From positions 1 through 10,817 of the forward strand of contig CALIGP010000178.1 in the NCBI GenBank assembly GCA_938021455.1: a DNA stretch of 10,817 bases. Direction: 5' to 3'. Within the stretch, counting starts at the first letter, position 1. Every line of letters begins with the position of its first letter. Shown here in pieces: positions 5,276 to 10,817 of the stretch. The notes under the pieces are model-generated. The model was given only the letters and a program-made list of their open reading frames with translations. It did no database searches and had not been told where the DNA came from. The position numbers and the translations under genes are program-made. This stretch comes from an uncultured Lewinella sp. GTDB lineage: Bacteria > Bacteroidota > Bacteroidia > Chitinophagales > Saprospiraceae.

Positions 5276-7687
5276 CTAAAACTGCACCCGATACTGAAAA
5301 TCCGGAAAGAAGCCCGACTGCAGCACCGTATTCACCTCGCCCGTTACGGGGTTGAAGCGTTCCTGGAAGATGTTTTCCCGGTTCGTCAGGTTTTGAAAAT
5401 CGATGAAGAAGCTCTGGCTGAATTTCTTAGTCGGGCTGTTAAGCTGCACACCAAACTTGAGGTCGGTGCGGAAGTAATCCGTGTAGCGCTCGGTGAAGGC
5501 CTGGCTTTCGTCGCGAACGTCGGTTTGTAATTCCCGACTGGCTTCCAGATCAACCGGACTGTAGTAGCGGCCGCCGCTACCGGTCACCTTAAGATTGATC
5601 GTGAAACGGTGTTGTTTCTGCTTGCCAAAGGCCCACTCCCGACCCGCCAGCAGGTTGGCTACGTAATTGTTGTTGAAGGCTGTGTTGCGCTCCACCTCAT
5701 CACTGCCACTGTACTTACTTTCGAACAGGGAGCCGGTAAAGAGCAGGTACCAGTTGTTGGCGAAGTAATGCTCCAGCGTCAACTCAACACCGTAGTTGTT
5801 ACCCGTGCCGTCGTTGACGAGGCTGCCCCGCTCGGGGAAAACAAAGTCGGCGCCGGCGTTAAGAATCGAGAAGGAGGAAGAAAAATTATCAACCGGAATA
5901 TTGCTTAGGTTCTGGTAGTAGACCTCCGTTTTCAAGCGCCAGTTGGGCGCGAAGGCTAGGTCACCGCCCACGACAAAGTGATCAGCGGTGAGGAAGCCAA
6001 GATCCTGGTTGGCATCGGGGCTACCGGTCGTTACGTCGCGGAAGAAGAAGACGGGCAGCGCGGGCGTCTGATTATGACGGCCGTAGCCAGCCGTGAGGGT
6101 TAGCTTTTCGGTGGCCTGGTAGCGGAGACCCAGGCGGGGTTCCAGCGCAAAGGCTTCGGAGAGGCTGAAGTACTGGGCGTGCAGACCAGCGTTTACGGTC
6201 GTTTTTTCTCCCAGGCGGTAACGCGCCTGTCCGAAGGCCTGGTAAAGACCGAAGGCACCGTCAAAGTCCCGGAGACGGAGCAGGTCCCGTACGCCGTCTC
6301 CGTCCAGATCCGGGGAGCCATCGCGGTCGTCTACTGTCGTCACCAGACCAATGGATTCGAGCTGAACCCCGGTCCGTACGGTCAGTCGTTTACTGATCTT
6401 ACTGTTCAGGTAGGTCTTGAGACTGTAGCGGGTGGTCTCATCGTCCACCTTAGTAGTCAACAGGTCATCTTCCCCCAGGTCGTTGAGTTCGTTCACCCGG
6501 AAGTCGCCGCCCTGAATGGAACCACTGATGACGGTTCTGATGTACGTATCGTCTCCCGTAATCAGGTTGTGCCGCAAACCGAGTACGCCAAAGTAGGAGT
6601 TAGCGTAGGCGTTTTCTCCTGGATTAGCGAATAGGTCAGTGGAATCTGTCTCCGTACCGAGAAAGTCGATGTTGCTTGTGCCGCCGATACCGAAGAGAGA
6701 GAACTTGCCGGCTTTGCTGTTGCCAAAGTCGACGTTGAAGGTCAGGTCCCGGTAATCCGGCGTAGCGTTGGTGCCGATGGGAATGCCAAGGGCGTCAGCG
6801 AAGCCAACGAAGCTGTTGCGGAAGCTGGCTACAAAGCTGCCGCCATTATCGTTGAGTGGCCCTTCGGCCATGGCCTCCAGTCCGGAAAAAGTACCGAGCT
6901 GTGCCATAAACTCGTAGCGGTCACGGTTGCCCTTCCGCAGGTTGAGATCAAAAACCCCGCCGATGGCGTTGCCGTATTCTGCCGCGAAGGCGGAGGTGGC
7001 AAAGTCGGAGTTGCCGAGCATGTTTGGGTTCAGGGCGGAGACGGGACCGCCGGTGGTGCCCAGTGTGCTGAAGTGGTTGGGGTTGGGGATCGGGATGCCC
7101 TCCAGCTGCCAAAGTAGCCCGGCGGGGGAGTTGCCCCGGATGACGATGTCATTGCGACTGTCATCGCTTGTAGCGACGCCCGCTAGGTTAGACGCCATGC
7201 GGCTCACGTCGGCGCGGCCGCCGGCGAAGCGGTTAACGCTTTCGGCGGTGAAGGTCTGGCTGGAGACGGTCGCCATCTCGTTGATGGCTTCGCCCGGCTT
7301 GGTTTTAGCCGTTACCGTCACGGCGTCGAGCTGCGCAATACTCTCCTCCAGGCTAAGATTCAGGATGGTTTCTTTACCCGTGGTAACGAGAACGTTGGGC
7401 AGGTTACGACTTTCGTAGCCCAGGTAACTCATCCGGAGGGTATGACGGCCGGGGGGAATGTCCGTCAGAGAAAAATAACCATCAAGGTCCGTCGTCGTTC
7501 CCCGACTGGGCTCTATACTAACGAGCTCAACGGTTGCGCCGATGAGCGGCATCTCTGACTGTCCGTCAATAAGCTGCCCCTTAATGGTCTGGGCGGATAG
7601 AGCAATGGATAAGGCCAGTAATAAAACGAGGGCCAGAATGAGTTTACTGATCAGGTTCGCACGGTGAATGGGGTAAGGCTGTGGCAT
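5276..7687 (-). CDS. TonB-dependent outer-membrane receptor with CarboxypepD_reg-like domain
   Basis: Outer-membrane active-transport receptor, 803 residues from the ATG at 7685-7687; an in-frame TTG 18 codons upstream would place charged residues before the signal peptide. A signal peptide (about residues 1-33) ends ALSAQ. A CarboxypepD_reg-like beta-sandwich follows at about 34-115 (GQLIDGQSEMPLIGATVELV, DLDGYFSLTDIPPG, YLGYES), then a possible TonB box (LDAVTVTA, 120-127). The plug is at about 140-252 (DIVIRGNSPAGLLWQLEGIP, EYGNAIGGVFDLNLRKGN). The remainder is the 22-strand barrel, ending in the typical aromatic C-terminus (FQYRVQF). An aspartate-rich loop at 453-477 contains DLDGDGVRD. 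No SusD-like partner is adjacent, so a glycan Sus system is not indicated and the substrate is unknown. It is transcribed divergently from the FG-GAP gene. Confidence 0.93.
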   Translation of the reverse strand: MPQPYPIHRANLISKLILALVLLLALSIALSAQTIKGQLIDGQSEMPLIGATVELVSIEPSRGTTTDLDGYFSLTDIPPGRHTLRMSYLGYESRNLPNVLVTTGKETILNLSLEESIAQLDAVTVTAKTKPGEAINEMATVSSQTFTAESVNRFAGGRADVSRMASNLAGVATSDDSRNDIVIRGNSPAGLLWQLEGIPIPNPNHFSTLGTTGGPVSALNPNMLGNSDFATSAFAAEYGNAIGGVFDLNLRKGNRDRYEFMAQLGTFSGLEAMAEGPLNDNGGSFVASFRNSFVGFADALGIPIGTNATPDYRDLTFNVDFGNSKAGKFSLFGIGGTSNIDFLGTETDSTDLFANPGENAYANSYFGVLGLRHNLITGDDTYIRTVISGSIQGGDFRVNELNDLGEDDLLTTKVDDETTRYSLKTYLNSKISKRLTVRTGVQLESIGLVTTVDDRDGSPDLDGDGVRDLLRLRDFDGAFGLYQAFGQARYRLGEKTTVNAGLHAQYFSLSEAFALEPRLGLRYQATEKLTLTAGYGRHNQTPALPVFFFRDVTTGSPDANQDLGFLTADHFVVGGDLAFAPNWRLKTEVYYQNLSNIPVDNFSSSFSILNAGADFVFPERGSLVNDGTGNNYGVELTLEHYFANNWYLLFTGSLFESKYSGSDEVERNTAFNNNYVANLLAGREWAFGKQKQHRFTINLKVTGSGGRYYSPVDLEASRELQTDVRDESQAFTERYTDYFRTDLKFGVQLNSPTKKFSQSFFIDFQNLTNRENIFQERFNPVTGEVNTVLQSGFFPDFQYRVQF

Positions 7688-7717
7688 CTTCTTTGATTTT
7701 TGTTCAACACAAAGAAG
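7688..7717 (-). promoter_or_regulatory. Hairpin immediately before the receptor start codon
   Basis: In the receptor mRNA, CTTCTTTG pairs perfectly with CAAAGAAG over 8 bases around a 14-base loop, and the 3' arm abuts the ATG with no spacer. The arms lie at 7688-7695 and 7710-7717. The only purine-rich stretch that could help ribosome binding (AAAGAAG) is inside the stem, so the fold could limit translation. Confidence 0.45.
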
Positions 7718-7809
7718 GGTAGGGCGCGGCCGCAGGTGCAAGGGGGAGTTGGATGAAGCGTCGTTTTGAGTAGGTGAGTTGTTGGGGGAGACGGCAGTCC
7801 ATTGGTTAC

Positions 7810-7850
7810 GCGGACTTTAGTCCGTCATTATTCGATTTGTAAACGGACTA
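7810..7850. repeat. REP-like inverted pair of a second sequence family
   Basis: CGGACT-TT-AGTCCG (7811-7824) is a hairpin with a 2-base centre, the same design as the RAYT-flanking REP but a different sequence. After a 17-base spacer, ACGGACTA (7843-7850) is the exact complement of TAGTCCGT (7818-7825); beyond that the second copy is degraded. It lies in the 277-base divergent region between the receptor and the FG-GAP gene. Confidence 0.6.
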
Positions 7851-7874
7851 GGTTTCAGCAGAACAAGCTGTATC

Positions 7875-7888
7875 GATGTTCAAACATC
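7875..7888. promoter_or_regulatory. Small palindrome in the divergent intergenic region
   Basis: GATGTT-CA-AACATC is a 14-base inverted repeat 76 bases before the FG-GAP gene start. Its size and symmetry would suit a dimeric regulator site, but it could be chance. I found no convincing TAnnTTTG box around it for either gene. Confidence 0.25.
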
Positions 7889-7964
7889 ATAAGTTATGTT
7901 GGAAAAGATGCATTCAAGTTAAACCTTTCAGAGGTGGTGAGGTCCAAGAAAAAACACACACTTC

Positions 7965-9776
7965 ATGAATAATAGATTTACCCAATTTCTCTTACTACTT
8001 ACGGTACTTGCCGTTTCAAACTTCACCCACGCACAAGTAAGTACACAATTCGGCCCCGATGGCTACGTGAGAATCGAAGAAGGTTCTGGCGGCTTTGTCG
8101 CCGACCTTGATGCCGGGGATCGCTTCAGCCGGGATCATGACGTGGCTGGCGACGTTAATGGAGATGGTGTGCTTGACATCATCATTGGCGCTCGCTCTGA
8201 TGATGACGGAGCAACGGATGCCGGAGCAGCCTACATTGTTTTTATGAACAATGACGGCACGGTTCAGGATAACCAGAAAATATCCATGCTGGAAGGAGGG
8301 TTCAATGAAACCTTAGTAGGCGGTAATTTCTTTGGCTACGGCGTTGCGGGGATCGGAGATTATAACGGGGACGATATTCCGGACGTAGCGATTTCAGCAC
8401 CCTCTTCTGCGAACAGAGCCCTGTACATCATCCACCTCAACCGGGATGGAACGGTGCAAAGCTTCGTCAAAAATCCAGATATTATTGCGCAGGGCCTCTC
8501 TGCCATTGGTGACCTGAACAAGGATGGTCGAATTGACCTGGTGGCCTGTAACCCTAATTCAAATACGGGAGGAACCAACCGGGGCTCTTTAGACATCCTG
8601 TTCTTCGATGAAGATTCAGAAGTAATGGCCAATAGCACCGTAACCATTGGGTCTGATACGGGCGGCTTTGGCGAAGGCTTAGTGGATAACGATCGTTTTG
8701 GCGGAAGAGAAGTAGCCATGCTCGGAGACGTAGACAATGATGGCACCCAGGAGATGGCCGTGGGCGCCTTCATGTCTGACGGCGGAAAAGGAGCGGTCTG
8801 GATTCTTTCGCTTGACCCCGATAACTATACTGTAATCTCTAAATTAAAAATAACGGAAGGGTTAAATGGCTTTGACGATGTTTTAGAAACCGGTGAAAAC
8901 CCCAACGGATCGGCAGGTGCTCAATTCGGTCATGCCATGTGCGCGGCGGGTGATCTTAATGGAGATGGTATTATTGACCTGATAACGGGGGCTAATCAGC
9001 AAGGCCTGGGAGATATGTACATCCTCTACCTTAAGGAGGATAAAACAGTGAAAACCTATACTAAGGTGGATGAGGTCGAAGGCGGCTTTAATCTTGAATT
9101 CGATGCGGGTGACGAAGAACGCTTTTCCCGGTCTCTTTCCTTCGTTGGAGACTTACGCGGCGACGGAACCATTGCCGTAAACGTTGGCGGAGGCGTAGGG
9201 CCCGGAGGAACCGGAACCATGTACTTATTATTCTTTAAGCCCTGTGGCTTTACGCAAGAACCCGGCCTGAACCATTGGAATAGAGGGAATACTTTGTTTA
9301 CCAATTGGAGCCACCCAGACCAAATGCTCACCAGTGATTCATTGACTTTCGAGCAGTGTACCTTCAAGGCCTTTGAGACCGATGCTCCTTACATGACCTA
9401 TAACTTTAATGATGGAAGATGTATCTGTAAAGATTCTACCGCAGTTTTAACCGTGAGTACTGAATTGAGTACTGCCTTTACGAATGAGTGCTTTAGTGGC
9501 TTAGTCTCTACTGAGAATGGGGCGTTTGACGCTGAGAATAACGCCTTCGTATATCCAAACCCAACCAGTGATGAGCTGGTGTTTGAGACTACTCACACGT
9601 CATTTGGGGAAGGAGACAGATTGCAAGTTTATTCTATTTTGGGGAGACAACTGTTCTCTTCTGGTTTAACCTCGCAACGTACGATGATTGATCTGTCCAA
9701 CTATCCACAAGGAGCTTACGTTTTGGTGGCCAGTATTAATGGTGTGTCGAAGGCGTTTAAGGTTTTGAAGGAGTAA
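7965..9776 (+). CDS. Secreted FG-GAP (integrin-like beta-propeller) protein with T9SS type A sorting domain
   Basis: 603-residue exported protein. A signal peptide spans residues 1-24 (cleavage near FTHAQ). An FG-GAP propeller occupies about 30-425. Six calcium-loop motifs of the DxNxDGxxD type are visible: DVNGDGVLD (63), DYNGDDIPD (132), DLNKDGRID (183), DVDNDGTQE (255), DLNGDGIID (330) and the degraded DLRGDGTIA (396), spaced 51-75 residues. The region 426-525 holds five cysteines (C427, C465, C486, C488, C509) and is not recognised. The C-terminal T9SS type A sorting domain runs about 526-603 (VYPNPTSDELVF, LQVYSILGRQLF, YPQGAYVLVA). Export is therefore by Sec and then the type IX system, with delivery to the surface or medium. 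FG-GAP propellers generally bind proteins or glycans with Ca2+; the ligand here is unknown. Start ATG 7965, with a hydrophobic core right after it. Confidence 0.92.
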   Translation: MNNRFTQFLLLLTVLAVSNFTHAQVSTQFGPDGYVRIEEGSGGFVADLDAGDRFSRDHDVAGDVNGDGVLDIIIGARSDDDGATDAGAAYIVFMNNDGTVQDNQKISMLEGGFNETLVGGNFFGYGVAGIGDYNGDDIPDVAISAPSSANRALYIIHLNRDGTVQSFVKNPDIIAQGLSAIGDLNKDGRIDLVACNPNSNTGGTNRGSLDILFFDEDSEVMANSTVTIGSDTGGFGEGLVDNDRFGGREVAMLGDVDNDGTQEMAVGAFMSDGGKGAVWILSLDPDNYTVISKLKITEGLNGFDDVLETGENPNGSAGAQFGHAMCAAGDLNGDGIIDLITGANQQGLGDMYILYLKEDKTVKTYTKVDEVEGGFNLEFDAGDEERFSRSLSFVGDLRGDGTIAVNVGGGVGPGGTGTMYLLFFKPCGFTQEPGLNHWNRGNTLFTNWSHPDQMLTSDSLTFEQCTFKAFETDAPYMTYNFNDGRCICKDSTAVLTVSTELSTAFTNECFSGLVSTENGAFDAENNAFVYPNPTSDELVFETTHTSFGEGDRLQVYSILGRQLFSSGLTSQRTMIDLSNYPQGAYVLVASINGVSKAFKVLKE

Positions 9777-9920
9777 CGTCGGCGGTTTTGACCGCTTGAA
9801 TATGACGGCAAACGATGGATATTGCCCGTGGTAATCTCAAAGGCAGGTCGACCACTTGCGGACTATGCTGAAATTAGGCAGATGAGTTTTTTTGTGTTCG
9901 TGTAGCTGGTAGTGGCGCAG
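9777..9920. other. Non-coding stretch after the FG-GAP gene
   Basis: No gene is supported here. A small hairpin GCGGT-tttg-ACCGC (9782-9795) begins 5 bases after the stop codon but lacks a following T-run, so it is a poor intrinsic terminator. A T-run of seven occurs near 9889-9895 without a clear stem before it. The segment ATTGCCCGTGGTAATCTCAA (9821-9840) resembles the outer end of the fold-back element that starts at 9921. Confidence 0.4.
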
Positions 9921-10121
9921 GGCAATACCCAGGGTAATCGCAAGCTCACCGGACGCTCAAAGGAACTCAACTGCTCCGCCTCCGGCTACGTGATTGAGTA
10001 CGCTTCGAGGTCCTGAAACTGGACGTTAGGACCTCGAAGCGTTCGTTTCCGGAGCGTAGCGTAGGATAAACGATCCTTTGAGTGTTCGGTTTCTAGCTAG
10101 CGATTGCCCTGGGGCAATACC
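9921..10121. repeat. Large imperfect fold-back element (MITE-like)
   Basis: About 200 bases form one long imperfect inverted repeat centred near 10021. The inner arms ACGCTTCGAGGTCC (10000-10013) and GGACCTCGAAGCGT (10029-10042) are perfect over 14 bases around a 15-base loop. Further out, CTCAAAGGA (9956-9964) pairs with 10074-10082, and CCCAGGGTAATCGC (9928-9941) matches the complement of 10100-10113 at 13 of 14 positions, all in register within a few bases. The outer ends are themselves near-palindromic (ATTGCC-CTGG-GGCAAT at 10103-10118). It encodes no protein that I can see. A non-autonomous mobile element or a structured RNA are both possible. Confidence 0.65.
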
Positions 10122-10136
10122 ATCCCTCTTGGTATT
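10116..10136. other. Short hairpin upstream of the IF-1-like gene
   Basis: AATACCA (10116-10122) pairs with TGGTATT (10130-10136) around a 7-base loop. A second small stem GGCTT-agaa-AAGCC follows at 10139-10152. Both lie in the presumed leader of the IF-1-like gene. Neither is followed by a T-run. Confidence 0.3.
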
Positions 10137-10185
10137 TGGGCTTAGAAAAGCCGTAAATTACCACCCGACTACCAAAATTTGGAGT

Positions 10186-10476
10186 ATGAACAAACCCCTA
10201 AGATTAAGGAAAGGAAGAATAAAAAAGAAAGTAGGCAAATTTGAGTACTTGGTAGAGGACATGTTCAATCAAGAGATTATTAACATGACCTTGTCGGGAA
10301 AAATTAAAATGCAAGTTTATAATCTTAAGGTTGGGGAAGAAGTTTACGTAATTACCTCCCCCTTTGAGCCAGGTAGAGGTCGGTTACCATCGAAATCTGC
10401 TTTTAAAATGGATAACAATCTCTTTGGTCAAAAGCTCGAGTTGGATAGAAAACAGGAGGAAAAAGAGACAGAATAA
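10186..10476 (+). CDS. Divergent IF-1-like (S1/OB-fold) protein
   Basis: Small basic protein of 96 residues. Residues 10-69 align by eye with bacterial initiation factor IF-1: GRIKKKVGKFEYLVED corresponds to the IF-1 GTVVEALPNAMFRVEL segment, MTLSGKIKMQVYNLKVGEEV to its HISGKMRKNYIRILPGDKV segment, and TSPFEPGRGRL to its SPYDLTKGRI segment. IF-1 is about 72 residues; here a charged tail (about 70-96, many K, E, Q) is added and the N-terminus is lysine-rich. The start chosen is the ATG at 10186, because the next in-frame start upstream would read through the fold-back element. The gene is A-rich compared with tag, 6 bases downstream, with which it probably forms an operon. It is unlikely to be the housekeeping infA, which normally sits in the ribosomal protein cluster. 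It may be a paralog with an RNA- or ribosome-linked role. Confidence 0.62.
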   Translation: MNKPLRLRKGRIKKKVGKFEYLVEDMFNQEIINMTLSGKIKMQVYNLKVGEEVYVITSPFEPGRGRLPSKSAFKMDNNLFGQKLELDRKQEEKETE

Positions 10477-10482
10477 TACCCC

Positions 10483-10817
10483 ATGAAAACCAAATGCACC
10501 TGGTGCACCAACCACCCCCTCGAAGAAAGCTACCACGATGCCGAATGGGGCGTGCCGGTACATGACGATCGTCTGCTGTTCGAGATGCTTATTCTGGAAG
10601 GGGCTCAAGCGGGGCTAAGCTGGACGACCATCCTCGTCAAGCGGGAAAACTACCGGAAGGCCTTTGATAACTTCGTGGCGAAAAAAATCGTGAAGTACGG
10701 ACCGGAAAAGGTCGAATCGTTAATGAACGATGCCGGTATCGTGCGGAACCGGCTAAAGATTAACTCGACGATCACCAACGCGAAGGTTTTTCTCGAAGTG
10801 CAGAAAGAGTACGGTTC
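10483..10817 (+). CDS. tag: DNA-3-methyladenine glycosylase I, N-terminal part (cut by window edge)
   Basis: Base-excision repair enzyme that removes 3-methyladenine from alkylated DNA. I translated 111 codons of an expected 185-195. The N-terminus CTWCTNHPLEESYHDAEWGV aligns with E. coli Tag one residue out of step: C5 and H18 correspond to zinc ligands C4 and H17, and Y17, E39 and W47 to the base-pocket residues Y16, E38 and W46. LFEMLILEGAQAGLSWTTIL and KRENYRKAFDNF are strong family matches, followed by DAGIVRNRLKINSTITNAK. The start is ATG at 10483, six bases after the stop of the IF-1-like gene. The second half of the protein, with the other two zinc ligands, lies beyond the window. Confidence 0.95.
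   Translation, partial: MKTKCTWCTNHPLEESYHDAEWGVPVHDDRLLFEMLILEGAQAGLSWTTILVKRENYRKAFDNFVAKKIVKYGPEKVESLMNDAGIVRNRLKINSTITNAKVFLEVQKEYG

Noticed and set aside
5276..7687. SusC of a polysaccharide utilisation locus
   Set aside because: No SusD-like lipoprotein, glycoside hydrolase or other PUL gene is adjacent; the protein is shorter than typical SusC.
7688..7741. Longer TonB receptor starting at TTG 7741
   Set aside because: It would put a charged 18-residue stretch before a good signal peptide; the ATG at 7687 gives a standard N-terminus.
10078..10185. Longer IF-1-like protein starting at 10078
   Set aside because: The extra 36 residues are read from the fold-back element and hairpins and have no IF-1 similarity.

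Overview
The window looks like a chromosomal stretch from a member of the Bacteroidota. The evidence is a TonB-dependent receptor with an N-terminal CarboxypepD_reg-like domain, a secreted FG-GAP protein ending in a type IX secretion (T9SS) type A sorting domain, a LytS/LytTR sensor-regulator pair, and a TATATTTG box matching the Bacteroidota -7 consensus TAnnTTTG. A Saprospiria/Lewinella-like host is my guess from protein flavour only.

Layout. Positions 1-7687 carry genes on the minus strand only. From right to left they are a TonB-dependent receptor (5276-7687), a REP-associated tyrosine transposase (RAYT, 4518-5195), a LytS-type histidine kinase (3281-4483), its LytTR response regulator (2379-3209), a GrpB/UPF0157 protein (1593-2120), an unrecognised two-helix membrane protein (441-1478), and the first 138 codons of carboxynorspermidine decarboxylase nspC (1-416, cut by the window edge). 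From 7965 onward genes are on the plus strand: a six-repeat FG-GAP/T9SS protein (7965-9776), a divergent IF-1-like OB-fold protein (10186-10476), and the first 111 codons of DNA-3-methyladenine glycosylase I (tag, 10483 to the edge).

How the genes work together. The kinase and regulator form a two-component pair with a 71-base gap. The receptor and the FG-GAP protein are divergent and both cell-surface, but a joint function is not shown by the sequence. The IF-1-like gene and tag are 6 bases apart and probably co-transcribed. nspC follows the membrane protein by 24 bases.

The most notable content is non-coding. The RAYT gene sits between 24-base inverted copies of a REP palindrome (23/24 identical), with a third core copy making a 16-base perfect inverted pair in its leader. 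A second pair with the same layout but a different sequence lies at 7809-7850. A roughly 200-base fold-back element fills most of the gap at 9777-10185. Three gene boundaries carry short tandem repeats with a period of exactly 8 bases, one running up to the start codon of the response regulator and one inside its 3' end. No tRNA, rRNA, CRISPR array or complete insertion sequence other than the RAYT unit was seen.
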